Below, in pieces: positions 40,801 to 48,210 of a DNA stretch of 64,000 nucleotides. The position numbers were made by a program, and so were the translations under genes. How positions within the stretch are numbered: position 1 is the stretch's first letter; every line of letters starts with the position of its first letter. Below the pieces are notes generated by a model, which worked only from the letters and a program-made list of their open reading frames with translations, had not been told where the DNA came from and ran no database searches. Source of the stretch: Comamonas endophytica (GTDB lineage Bacteria > Pseudomonadota > Gammaproteobacteria > Burkholderiales > Burkholderiaceae_C); contig NZ_CP106881.1 in NCBI RefSeq assembly GCF_023634805.2, forward strand, positions 3,315,501 to 3,379,500. Reading direction: 5' to 3'.

Positions 40801-43800
40801 TTGCCAGCAACTACACCGTGAGCAATCCCACCGGGGTCACCGGCAGCATCACGCCCAAGGCGCTCACGGTGAGCGGTGTCAGGGCGGACAACAAGGTCTA
40901 CGACGGCAATGCCGCGGCAACCCTCAGCGGCGGCACGCTCGCCGGCATGGTCGCCGGGGAGACGCTGGGCCTGTCGGGCCTGAGCGGGACCTTCGACAAC
41001 CGGAACGCCGGCAGCGGCAAGGCCGTCACCGTGACGGGCGCCAGCCTGATCGACGGCAGTGGCCTGGCCAGCAACTACACGGTAGGCAGCCCGGTCGGCA
41101 TCACCGCGGATATCACCGCCAAGGCGTTGACAGTCGGCGGTGTCACGGTTGCAGACAAGAGCTATGACGGCACGACGGCGGCCAGCCTGTCGGGCGGCAC
41201 GCTCGTTGGCCTGGTGGACAACGAGACGTTGACCCTGTCGGGCCAGACGGGTACCTTCGGCGACAAGAATGCCGGGACCGGCAAGGCCGTCACGGTAACC
41301 GGCGCGACGCTGGGCGATGGCACGGGGCTAGCCAGCAACTACACCGTGAGCAATCCCACCGGCGTCACCGGCAACATCACGCCCAAGGCGCTCACGGTGA
41401 GCGGGGTCCGGGCAGACAACAAGTTCTACGACGGCAATGCCACTGCGGCCCTCAGCGGCGGCACGCTCGCCGGCATGGTCGCTGGCGAAACGCTGGGTAT
41501 GTCGGGCCTGAGCGGGACCTTCGACGACCGGAACGCCGGCACCGGCAAGGCTGTCACCGTCACGGGCGCCAGCCTGATCGACGGCACTGGCCTGGCCAGC
41601 AACTACACGGTAGCCAGCCCCGTCGGCATCACCGCGGATATCACCGCCAAGGCGCTGACGGTCAGCGGCGTCACAGCGGCAGACAAGACCTATGACGGCA
41701 CGACGGCGGCAAGCCTGTCTGGCGGCACCCTCGTTGGCCTGGTGGGCAACGAGACCCTGACCCTGTCGGGCCAGACGGGCGCCTTCAGCGACCAGAACGT
41801 CGGGGCCGGCAAGGCCGTCACCGTAACCGGCGCCACGCTGGGCAATGGAACGGGCCTGGCCAGCAATTACACCGTCAGCAATGCCACGGGCGTGACTGCC
41901 GATATCACAGCCAAGGCATTGACGGTGACCGGAGTGACGGCCGCCAACAAGACCTATGACGGCACGACGGTGGCAACGCTGTCGGGCGGCACCCTCGACG
42001 GTTTGGTCGGCAACGAAACGCTGACCCTGTCGGGCCAGACCGGTGCCTTCAGCGACCAGAACGCCGGTGCAGGCAAAACCGTCACGGTGACCGGCGCCGC
42101 GCTGGGCAATGGAACGGGCTTGGCCAGCAATTACACCGTCAGCAATGCCACGGGCGTAACTGCGGACATCACCGCCAAGGCCTTGACAGTGACCGGCGTG
42201 ACCGCCGCCAACAAGACCTACGACGGCACGACGGTGGCAACGCTGTCGGGCGGCACGCTGACCGGCCTGGTCGGCAATGAGACGCTGACCCTTTCTGGCC
42301 AGACCGGTGCCTTCAGCGACCAGAACGCCGGTGCAGGCAAAACCGTCACCGTGACCGGTGCCACGCTGGGCAATGGAACGGGCTTGGCCAGCAATTACAC
42401 CGTCAGCAATGCCACGGGCGTAACTGCGGACATCACCGCCAAGGCCTTGACAGTGACCGGCGTGACCGCCGCCAACAAGACCTACGACGGCACGACGGTG
42501 GCAACGCTGTCGGGCGGCACGCTGACCGGCCTGGTCGGCAACGAAACGCTGACCCTGTCGGGCCAGACCGGTGCCTTCAGCGACCAGAATGTGGGAACCG
42601 GCAAGGCCGTAATGGTGACCGGCGCCACGCTGGGCAATGGCACGGGCCTCGCCAGCAACTACACGGTCAGCAACGCCACAGGCGTGACTGCGGACATCAC
42701 CGCCAAGGCCTTGACGGTGACCGGCGTGACGGCCGCCAACAAGACCTATGACGGCACCACGGCGGCAACGCTGTCGGGCGGCACGCTCGACGGTTTGGTC
42801 GGCAACGAAACGCTGACCCTGTCGGGCCAGACCGGTGCCTTCAGCGACCAGAACGCCGGTGCAGGCAAAACCGTCACCGTGACCGGTGCCACGCTGGGCA
42901 ATGGAACGGGCTTGGCCAGCAATTACACCGTCAGCAATGCCACGGGCGTAACTGCGGACATCACCGCCAAGGCCTTGACAGTGACCGGCGTGACCGCCGC
43001 CAACAAGACCTACGACGGCACGACGGTGGCAACGCTGTCGGGCGGCACGCTGACCGGCCTGGTCGGCAATGAGACGCTGACCCTTTCTGGCCAGACCGGT
43101 GCCTTCAGCGACCAGAACGCCGGTGCAGGCAAAACCGTCACCGTGACCGGTGCCACGCTGGGCAATGGAACGGGCTTGGCCAGCAATTACACCGTCAGCA
43201 ATGCCACGGGCGTAGCGGCCGATATTACGGCCAAGGCCTTGACGGTGACTGGAGTGACCGCCGCCAACAAGACCTATGACGGCACGACGGTGGCAACGCT
43301 ATCGGGCGGCACGCTGACCGGCCTGGTCGGCAACGAAACGCTGACCCTGTCGGGCCAGACCGGTGCCTTCAGCGACCAGAATGTGGGAACCGGCAAGGCC
43401 GTAATGGTGACCGGCGCCACGCTGGGCAATGGCACGGGCCTCGCCAGCAACTACACGGTCAGCAACGCCACAGGCGTGACTGCGGACATCACCGCCAAGG
43501 CCTTGACGGTGACCGGCGTGACGGCCGCCAACAAGACCTATGACGGCACCACGGCGGCAACGCTGTCGGGCGGCACGCTCGAAGGCCTGGTGGGCAACGA
43601 GACGCTGACCCTGGGCGGCCAGACGGGTGCCTTCGGCGACCAGAACGCAGGAACCGGTAAGGCCGTTATCGTGACCGGCGCCACGCTGGGCAACGGCACG
43701 GGCTTGGCCAGCAATTACACGGTGAGCAATGCCACGGGTGTGACAGCCGATATCACGGCCAAGGCCTTGACGGTGACCGGCGTGACCGCCGCCAACAAGA

Positions 43801-45377
43801 CCTACGACGGCACGAAGGTGGCAACGCTGTCGGGCGGCACGCTGACCGGCCTGGTCGGCAACGAAACGCTGACCCTGTCGGGCCAGACCGGTGCCTTCAG
43901 CGACCAGAACGCCGGTGCAGGCAAGACCGTCACCGTGACCGGCGCCACGCTGGGCAATGGTACGGGCTTGGCCAGCAACTACACGGTCATCAACGCTACG
44001 GGCGTGACTGCCGATATCTCCGCCAAAGCCTTGACGGTGACCGGCGTGACCGCCGCCAACAAGACCTACGACGGCACCACGGTGGCAACGCTGTCGGGCG
44101 GCACGCTGAATGGTTTGGTCGGCAATGAAACGTTGACCCTGAGCGGCCAGACCGGTGCCTTCAGCGACCAGAACGTGGGAACCGGCAAGGCCGTGGCAGT
44201 GACCGGCGCCACGCTGGGCAATGGCACGGGCTTGGCCAGCAATTACACCGTCAGCAATGCCACGGGCGTGACTGCCGATATCACAGCCAAGGCCTTGACG
44301 GTGACCGGAGTGACGGCCGCCAACAAGACCTATGACGGCACGACGGTGGCAACGCTGTCGGGCGGCACGCTGACCGGCCTGGTCGGCAACGAAACGCTGA
44401 CCCTGTCGGGCCAGACGGGCGCCTTCAGCGACCAGAACGCCGGTGCAGGCAAGACCGTCACCGTGACCGGTGCCACGCTGGGCAATGGAACGGGCCTGGC
44501 CAGTAATTACACCGTGAGCAACGCGACGGGCGTGACTGCCGATATCACAGCCAAGGCATTGACGGTGACCGGAGTGACGGCCGCCAACAAGACCTATGAC
44601 GGCACGACGGTGGCAACGCTGTCGGGCGGCACGCTGACCGGCCTGGTCGGCAACGAAACGCTGACCCTGTCGGGCCTGACCGGTGCCTTCAGCGACCAGA
44701 ACGCAGGAACCGGCAAGGCCGTGACGGTGACCGGCGCCACGCTGGGCAATGGCACGGGCCTGGCCAGCAACTACACCGTGAGCAACGCCACGGGCGTCAC
44801 GGCCGACATCACGCCTAAAGTCTTGACCGTCACCGGCATGACCGCTCTGGACAAGACTGCCGACGGCAACGCCGTCGCCTCGCTGGCCGGCGGCGCGCTG
44901 AGCGGCCTGGTGGGCGCGGAAACATTGGGCTTTGCCGGGCAGACCGGACGTTTCGACAACGCTGACGCCGGCACGGCCAAACCCGTGACCGTCAGCGGCC
45001 TGACCCTGCTGGATGGCACGGGCCTGGCCAGCAACTACCGCGTGGAAAACCCCACGGGGCTTTCGGCCAGCATCATTGCGGCCGAAACACGGCCGGCTTC
45101 CGCCGCCAGCGATGCGATTGCCGCGGCCCAGTCCGTCGCGGCGCCGGTATCGCTGGGCGGCAACGTCGTGGCGCCCCAGATGGTGCTGGCACAGCAGCCC
45201 GCCACGCCCGATGGTGGTGCGCGGTCCGAGTCCGGCGGCACCGGCCCGGCCGTGCGCAACGACGTCGGCGTGCTGCCTTCGGCATTGCAGGGCATGGCGC
45301 TCGACGTGGTGGGCAGCGGCGTGAACCTGTCTGTTCTGCAGGCTCCTGCCGGTGGTGGCGCGCAGGAACAACGGTAA
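34863..45377 (+). CDS. Giant two-partner secretion exoprotein (FHA-type adhesin) with GLUG and YDG repeats
   Basis: 3504 residues. The N terminus is an extended signal peptide (ESPR: MNHIYRSLWNEKLGTYVAVA), with cleavage near residue 59. The TPS secretion domain follows (about 60-320) with the hallmarks FLVNPNGILFGRGASVNVGG and NWQSFNIGAGESVRFVQP. Residues about 480-850 and 1060-1160 carry GLUG motifs (GGLVGYN..., SIDNSYFSG). From residue 1224 an MBG/YDG region of about 25 repeats, each 88-90 residues (KTYDGT...LSGGTL.GLVGNETL), extends to about 3400. The C terminus is short and has no toxin domain, which argues for an adhesin rather than a CDI effector. Partner TpsB lies upstream, and a sulfotransferase and APS kinase lie directly downstream. 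Confidence 0.95.
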   Translation: MNHIYRSLWNEKLGTYVAVAETAVSAGKKVSSSRSGAAHFAVTALAAALCLGWGGAALANPVGGVVTAGSAAISSAPGSTTITQGSQNAAINWQSFNIGAGESVRFVQPNANAVALNRVVGGDPSSILGSLSANGKVFLVNPNGILFGRGASVNVGGLVASTLNITDSDFMAGRYRFAGSGTAGVNNQGRIDAPGGYVALLGANVSNTGVIAARMGSVALAAGQAVTLDVAGDGLLNLSVDQGAVKGLIDNGGLIQADGGQVLMTAQAAGNLLDTVVNNTGVVQAQSIDKRGGTIKLLGDMQSGTVNVGGTLDASAPQGGNGGFIETSAAKVRDQGALVTTAAPHGITGSWLIDPTNYNIAASGGDITGTDLGNRLKTTNVVIETVAAGSDAGNITVNDNVSWAANKLTLKAHNDIVINQAMRGSGSASLALQYGQASAAGTGSGYKVNAEVDLPSGMNFSTQQGSTGAVVNYRVINALGAPGSQTGADLQGIDGNLSGNYVLGSNIDARATVGWNGGAGWKSIGADDRPFTGRFDGLGHEIHGLTINRSSAGGAGYGGPAGDFGMFTRIGSSGQVRNLGLVNMSLSTGAAIYGYGSSGGLAGVNEGSIDNVRVSGSFTAFDYGRVGGLVGYNLGTIDNSHSSGMLTAEVRTPGRDGFVYGAGIAVYNGTQFGGATPASIRNSSSSMKITASAVGAGLVGQNSGGISNSFATGDVSGGHLAAGLVAYNGGTGSIDNSHATGNVVGAYNMAGGLVADNSGGSIDNSYFSGNVSGGSQYIGGIAGYSFGAIRNSYVTGNVSGAAYAGGIAGYSTTGGRLENVYSSGTVRSSMAGGAGGVVGTLNNSVVRNTYYNSTLNPGISAFARTDNTPSNGAGGPPMGAGLTTAQMKQASSFAGFNFTNTGGLAGNNWVMVNADGTLAANGGTAAAGTMPMLASEYSKTIHSAHQLQLMVMDKSASYTLGSSFSAAGTASTAKDIWGSTGFIPVGSLMNGFTGKLDGTGHIVSNLNIYRAGATAVGLFGGLGNGGAVANIGLDGGSITGGSTTGALVGYNARGTVSNSFSTAAVNGTSNVGGLVGANTIAASVTDSYATGTVIGSSGVGGLVGSNSGTVVNSYAAGMVMGNPGQSGGLVGVGNVGSVNNSFWNMSTSGQPTSGAVDGNRGIGLATAELNKLANYNSATVANGAVNPNWDLTKTWVVYDGQSAPLLRAFMKPLVVTVGSGTKVYDGTASGGTNTVSYSNVINGDVAGTLQYSTAGGVNVGTYAASASGLHALGGQTGYAISYVDGSMTVTQRQVSLNATKVYDGTTTANLAGATLTGLVGNETLNFSGGTAGDYSDKNVGAGKAITVTGVTLADGTGGGLASNYVFAGGTGEITAKALTVTGVAATTKTYDGTTSATLTGGTLAGLVAGETLGLSGLSGTFNDQHAGSGKAVTVTGVGLVDGTGLARNYTVGNPTGVVGTITPKALTVSGVSANSKTYDGNTTATLAGGTLNGLVAGETLFLGGLSAAFSDANAGFGKAVVVTGASLINGTGRSSNYTVSGPVGLTANINPKILTITGATAHSKTYDGTTAATLSGGTLQGLVAGETLTLAGLSGRFGNANAGVGKLVDLSSYVLVNGTGLASNYIVNSYVPGLVANINAKALTVSGVTAASKTYDGTDTAILSGGTLNGLVGTETLVLSGQSGAFGDKNAGVGKAVTVTGATLSNGTNGGLASNYTVTNATGVTANIDAKALTVSGVTAASKTYDGNDVATLSGGTLNGLVGSETLGLSGQTGTFSDKNAGSGKSVTVTGATLSNGTNGGLASNYTVTNATGVTADINAKALTVSGMTAASKTYDGTDAATLSGGTLEGLVGGETLVLSGQSGTFGDRNAGSGKAVTVTGATLGNGTGLASNYTVANPTGLTADINAKALTVSGVTAASKTYDGTTTATLSGGTLEGLVGAETLVLSGQSGTFDDKNAGTGKAVTVTGSTLSNGTNGGLASNYTVSNPTGVTGSITPKALTVSGVRADNKVYDGNAAATLSGGTLAGMVAGETLGLSGLSGTFDNRNAGSGKAVTVTGASLIDGSGLASNYTVGSPVGITADITAKALTVGGVTVADKSYDGTTAASLSGGTLVGLVDNETLTLSGQTGTFGDKNAGTGKAVTVTGATLGDGTGLASNYTVSNPTGVTGNITPKALTVSGVRADNKFYDGNATAALSGGTLAGMVAGETLGMSGLSGTFDDRNAGTGKAVTVTGASLIDGTGLASNYTVASPVGITADITAKALTVSGVTAADKTYDGTTAASLSGGTLVGLVGNETLTLSGQTGAFSDQNVGAGKAVTVTGATLGNGTGLASNYTVSNATGVTADITAKALTVTGVTAANKTYDGTTVATLSGGTLDGLVGNETLTLSGQTGAFSDQNAGAGKTVTVTGAALGNGTGLASNYTVSNATGVTADITAKALTVTGVTAANKTYDGTTVATLSGGTLTGLVGNETLTLSGQTGAFSDQNAGAGKTVTVTGATLGNGTGLASNYTVSNATGVTADITAKALTVTGVTAANKTYDGTTVATLSGGTLTGLVGNETLTLSGQTGAFSDQNVGTGKAVMVTGATLGNGTGLASNYTVSNATGVTADITAKALTVTGVTAANKTYDGTTAATLSGGTLDGLVGNETLTLSGQTGAFSDQNAGAGKTVTVTGATLGNGTGLASNYTVSNATGVTADITAKALTVTGVTAANKTYDGTTVATLSGGTLTGLVGNETLTLSGQTGAFSDQNAGAGKTVTVTGATLGNGTGLASNYTVSNATGVAADITAKALTVTGVTAANKTYDGTTVATLSGGTLTGLVGNETLTLSGQTGAFSDQNVGTGKAVMVTGATLGNGTGLASNYTVSNATGVTADITAKALTVTGVTAANKTYDGTTAATLSGGTLEGLVGNETLTLGGQTGAFGDQNAGTGKAVIVTGATLGNGTGLASNYTVSNATGVTADITAKALTVTGVTAANKTYDGTKVATLSGGTLTGLVGNETLTLSGQTGAFSDQNAGAGKTVTVTGATLGNGTGLASNYTVINATGVTADISAKALTVTGVTAANKTYDGTTVATLSGGTLNGLVGNETLTLSGQTGAFSDQNVGTGKAVAVTGATLGNGTGLASNYTVSNATGVTADITAKALTVTGVTAANKTYDGTTVATLSGGTLTGLVGNETLTLSGQTGAFSDQNAGAGKTVTVTGATLGNGTGLASNYTVSNATGVTADITAKALTVTGVTAANKTYDGTTVATLSGGTLTGLVGNETLTLSGLTGAFSDQNAGTGKAVTVTGATLGNGTGLASNYTVSNATGVTADITPKVLTVTGMTALDKTADGNAVASLAGGALSGLVGAETLGFAGQTGRFDNADAGTAKPVTVSGLTLLDGTGLASNYRVENPTGLSASIIAAETRPASAASDAIAAAQSVAAPVSLGGNVVAPQMVLAQQPATPDGGARSESGGTGPAVRNDVGVLPSALQGMALDVVGSGVNLSVLQAPAGGGAQEQR
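38532..45080 (+). repeat. Tandem YDG-repeat array within tpsA (about 25 units, 264-bp period)
   Basis: The Y codon of the YDG motif recurs at 38532, 38766, 39030, 39294, 39558, 39825, 40095, 40365, 40629 and 40899. From there it recurs every 264 bp exactly to 44859, sixteen units in register. The last unit has lost the tyrosine (KTADG). Older 5' units differ in length (264, 267 or 270 bp) and sequence, while central units are almost identical. Each unit encodes one Ig-like beta domain with two tyrosines, in YDG and SNYTV. Confidence 0.95.
42103..43582 (+). repeat. Higher-order duplication: 792-bp (three-unit) block copied in tandem inside tpsA
   Basis: Bases from about 42103 to 42790 recur at about 42895 to 43582, offset 792 bp (3 x 264). 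Rare shared variants such as the CTTTCTGGCC codons and GTAATGGTGACC appear in both copies. A short diverged patch (about 42415-42455 against 43207-43247) interrupts the identity and looks like gene conversion. This marks recent unequal recombination. Confidence 0.85.
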
Positions 45378-45387
45378 GAGGAAAGTC

Positions 45388-46233
45388 ATGTCTTTCAACT
45401 TCGTCGGCATCACCGGTCTGCCGCGCGCCGGCTCCACCTTGCTGGGCCAGTTGCTGGCCCAGCATCCCGAAGTGCATTGCGAGGGCAACAGCTCGCCGCT
45501 GTGCTCCACGCTGCAGGGAATCCGGCGCCAGATCAGCCATGAGCCGTTTTTCCTGTCGCAGCTCGACGGCGGCTTCGACACCGCCTATGGGCACCTCGAG
45601 TCGGCCATGCAGGGCTTCCTGCGCGGCTGGTACCGGGATGTCGGCAAGCCGGTGGTGGTGGACAAGAGCCGGGCCTGGCTGAACTCCGTCGAAACGCTGC
45701 TGGCACTGGCACCCGAGGCGAAGCTCATCGTCTGCCTGCGCGAACTGGGGCAGGTCTATGGCTCGGTCGAGGCAAGGCACCAGAAAACGCCGCTGCTGGA
45801 CTTCGTCGACCAGTTGGCCGATCTCGACCGCTTCGGCCGCGCCGACGCGCTGTTCGCCAAGGAGCGCACGATCGGCGCGCCGCTGGCGGCGCTGCAGGCC
45901 ATCGACGATCTGCCGCTGGAGGTGCGCCAGCGCCTGTACTTCCTGCGTTTCGAGGATCTGATGGCCAACCCCGCGGCCTGCATGTCGCACCTGTTCGCCT
46001 GGCTCGGCATCGCGCCCTTTGCCATCGATCCGGAGAACCTGCCCATAGGCGCGCCGGAAAGCGACAGCCATTACCGCATGAAATACATGCACCGCCAGTC
46101 GGCGCGCATCTCCACGCCGCGCCCGCATGAGATCCCGGCGCGCATCCAGGCGCGCATCGAGCTGGCCTGCGCCTGGTACTACGAGCGCTATTACCCGGGT
46201 TTCACCGCCGCCGCGCCATCGGCGCATCAATGA
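45388..46233 (+). CDS. PAPS-dependent sulfotransferase
   Basis: 281 residues, ATG after a strong GAGGAAAG ribosome site, 10 bp after tpsA. The 5'-phosphosulfate loop is GITGLPRAGSTLLGQLLAQH (residues 7-26), and the 3'-phosphate site is around KLIVCLRELGQVYGSVEARH. RLYFLRFEDLMANPAACMSH is the typical second half of the fold. The loop resembles the Sulfotransfer_3 family, which includes tyrosylprotein sulfotransferases and some carbohydrate sulfotransferases. No signal peptide or membrane segment is present, so it acts in the cytoplasm, before export. It overlaps cysC by 4 bp, so donor synthesis and use are coupled. The acceptor is not known; the TpsA protein is the contextual candidate. Confidence 0.88.
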   Translation: MSFNFVGITGLPRAGSTLLGQLLAQHPEVHCEGNSSPLCSTLQGIRRQISHEPFFLSQLDGGFDTAYGHLESAMQGFLRGWYRDVGKPVVVDKSRAWLNSVETLLALAPEAKLIVCLRELGQVYGSVEARHQKTPLLDFVDQLADLDRFGRADALFAKERTIGAPLAALQAIDDLPLEVRQRLYFLRFEDLMANPAACMSHLFAWLGIAPFAIDPENLPIGAPESDSHYRMKYMHRQSARISTPRPHEIPARIQARIELACAWYYERYYPGFTAAAPSAHQ

Positions 46234-46856
46234 ATATGGCCGGCAGTTCCGGGCCATCCCCCAACGTCGTCTGGCAGCCCGGCCTGCTCGATGAAGCCAC
46301 GCGCCAGCGGCGCAACGGCCACCGCGGCGCCGTGGTCTGGCTGACCGGCTTGCCCGGTTCGGGCAAGTCCACGCTGGCTTTTTCGGCCGAGTTGCAGCTG
46401 CATGCGCAGGGATTCCAGACCGCGGTGCTCGACGGCGACAACCTGCGCCACGGCCTGTGCGCCGACCTGGGTTTCTCGCTCGAGGACCGGCGCGAGAACA
46501 TGCGCCGCGTGGGCGAAGTCGCCCGCCTCTTTGCCGCGCAGGGCAGCGTGGTCCTTGTGGCCCTGGTCTCGCCGCTGCGCGCCGCGCGCGACCTGATGCG
46601 GGCACGCATGCCTGCCGGTGGCTTCATCGAAGTGCATTGCGACTGCCCGCTGACAGTGTGCCGGCAGCGCGATCCCAAGGGCCTCTACGCCAAGGCTGCG
46701 CAAGGACTGATCTCGGATTTCACTGGAGTGAGCTCGCCCTACGAGGTGCCGCTGGCGCCGGAGCTGGTGCTGCATACGGCGCAGGAAGGGCATGAAGCTT
46801 CGGCGCAGCGGCTTGCGCTGTTTTTGCTGGAGCGCCTGCGCCAAGGCGCGCAGTAG
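46230..46856 (+). CDS. cysC: Adenylylsulfate (APS) kinase
   Basis: 208 residues. Walker A is GLPGSGKST (residues 40-48), followed by VLDGDNLRHGLCADLGFSLE and DRRENMRRVGEVA, the APS-binding elements. DPKGLYAKAAQGLISDFTG and SPYEVP are the conserved lid and substrate loop. It phosphorylates APS to PAPS, the sulfuryl donor. In sulfate assimilation it usually accompanies cysDN; here it stands alone, translationally coupled (ATGA) to the sulfotransferase, which indicates a dedicated PAPS supply. It is convergent with the porin gene. Confidence 0.95.
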   Translation: MNMAGSSGPSPNVVWQPGLLDEATRQRRNGHRGAVVWLTGLPGSGKSTLAFSAELQLHAQGFQTAVLDGDNLRHGLCADLGFSLEDRRENMRRVGEVARLFAAQGSVVLVALVSPLRAARDLMRARMPAGGFIEVHCDCPLTVCRQRDPKGLYAKAAQGLISDFTGVSSPYEVPLAPELVLHTAQEGHEASAQRLALFLLERLRQGAQ

Positions 46857-46895
46857 CGCTGTCTTCCCATGCGGGCGGCAAACGCCCGCGGACGT

Positions 46896-47927
46896 TCAGA
46901 AATTGTGGCGTAGCCCGATCTCGTAACCCGTGACCTTCCTGCCGGCATTGGGCGTGCGGCTCAGCGAGGAGTCGAGCGCGCGTGCGGCCAGGGCGTCGTT
47001 GCGCATGTGCGCCACGGTGGTGTAGACCTCCGTGCGCTTGGACAGCTGGTAGCCATAGCCCAAGGCCAGGCGCTGCGAGTCCGCATCGCCGCGATTCTTG
47101 TCCTCGAACATGGAGTAGGCCGCGCGCAGCTCGCCCTGGCCCAGCGCCATCTTCAGGCCCACGCTGTACAGATCCACGCGGCTGCCGTCACCGCGCTCCG
47201 AGGCCACCAGCAGCATGGGGGTGAAGGCGCCAAGCTTATAGGACGCGCCGATATTGAAATTCCTGTAGTTCACGCCCGCCGCGGCCGTGCCGCCGCGCAC
47301 GCTGCCGTAGGCGGCGCCCACGTCCAGCGCGCCCGCGGCATAGCCCAGGCGCACGGCGGTGCTGCTCGACAGGCGGCTGTCGTCCGCCTGCTCGCCGAAG
47401 CTGTGGGTCAGTTGGCCGTACACGCCATCCATCTTCGGCAGCAGGTAGCTCACGCTGTTGGACACCCGCTTGGGGTTCGAGCCATCGGGCGTGCCGGCGG
47501 CGGAGTCGTCGATCAGGTTGTGGCCGTTGACGGCGCCCAGGCCGGCGTCGGCAAACGGGTGGAAATGCTCCATGTTCAGGAAAGTCGGCGTCTTGTCGCG
47601 GCCCAGGCGCAACTCGCCGAAGGCGCCGCTCAGGCTGAGGGTCGAACGGCGGTCGAAGCCGAAACCCTCGGCATTGCCGTCATCGGGGTCCAAGCCGCCT
47701 TCGAGCCAGAAACCGGCCTTCAGGCCCGCGCCCAGATCCTCCTCGCCCCGGAAACCCAGGCGGCTGCTGGCGCTGCCGCCACTGGCCAGGCCGGAGACGC
47801 TCTTGCCGGCCGTGGAGACATGGCCCACGGAGACGTCCGCCACGCCGAAGAGGGTCACGCTGGAGCTTTGGGCCATGGCGCCGGCTGCGGCCGTGAGGGC
47901 GGCGAAGGCGAGGAATTGTCGTTTCAT
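46896..47927 (-). CDS. Gram-negative general porin (Omp32/OmpC-like, porin_4 family)
   Basis: 343 residues with a Sec signal (MKRQFLAFAALTAAAGAMAQ). The mature start SSVTLFGVADVSVGH is typical of beta-proteobacterial porins, as are RLGFRGEEDLGAGLKAGFWL and FGELRLGRDKTP. The C terminus ends RHNF with the barrel-assembly phenylalanine. The 16-strand trimer lets small, often anionic, solutes cross the outer membrane. Start 47927 was chosen for the signal peptide. It is probably monocistronic; a GCGGGCG/CGCCCGC hairpin at 46871-46889 lies just after its stop, without a T run. Confidence 0.93.
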   Translation of the reverse strand: MKRQFLAFAALTAAAGAMAQSSSVTLFGVADVSVGHVSTAGKSVSGLASGGSASSRLGFRGEEDLGAGLKAGFWLEGGLDPDDGNAEGFGFDRRSTLSLSGAFGELRLGRDKTPTFLNMEHFHPFADAGLGAVNGHNLIDDSAAGTPDGSNPKRVSNSVSYLLPKMDGVYGQLTHSFGEQADDSRLSSSTAVRLGYAAGALDVGAAYGSVRGGTAAAGVNYRNFNIGASYKLGAFTPMLLVASERGDGSRVDLYSVGLKMALGQGELRAAYSMFEDKNRGDADSQRLALGYGYQLSKRTEVYTTVAHMRNDALAARALDSSLSRTPNAGRKVTGYEIGLRHNF

Positions 47928-48085
47928 GCTGTTCACTGTGTGGATGGAATAAGTGCCTGCACCGGGACTTCGCCAAATGTGAGTCGCTTTCCGTGCGGGA
48001 CGCAAGCCATGAGAGATGATGGGCGTGAACAATAGTTCCAAGGCGCAGGAAATAGATCCTTGGCTGGCTCGGCAACGGCAAAAGG

Positions 48086-48119
48086 AAAAAGCCCCTGATC
48101 CTTGCGAATCAGGGGCTTT
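48086..48119 (-). terminator. Intrinsic terminator downstream of tRNA-Thr
   Basis: Minus-strand stem AAAGCCCCTGAT/ATCAGGGGCTTT (12 bp, 48108-48119 with 48088-48099) with an 8-nt loop, followed by U residues. It directly follows the tRNA 3' end. Confidence 0.9.
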
Positions 48120-48123
48120 CATT

Positions 48124-48199
48124 TGGTGCCGGAGAGATGAATCGAACACCCGACCTTCTCATTACGAATGAGCTGCTCTACCGACTGAGCTACACCGGC
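48124..48199 (-). tRNA. tRNA-Thr (anticodon CGT)
   Basis: 76 nt including encoded CCA. The D arm is GCTC/GAGC, the anticodon arm is GCTCA-TTCGTAA-TGAGA with CGT, and the T arm is GGGTG-TTCGATT-CATCT. The G27-A43 mismatch also occurs in E. coli tRNA-Thr(CGT). The acceptor stem GCCGGTG/CTCCGGC has one T-T mismatch at pair 6-67. It lies 11 bp after fbp in the same direction and may be processed from the fbp transcript. Confidence 0.95.
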
Positions 48200-48210
48200 T
48201 GAAGCTCAAA

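Noticed and set aside
38532..45080. CRISPR-like array
   Set aside because: The period is 264 bp, the units are coding throughout with no unique spacers, and no cas genes are present.
34863..45377. Contact-dependent inhibition (CdiA) toxin
   Set aside because: The C terminus is short and Ala/Gly-rich with no VENN-type boundary or toxin domain, and the next gene is a sulfotransferase rather than a small immunity protein.
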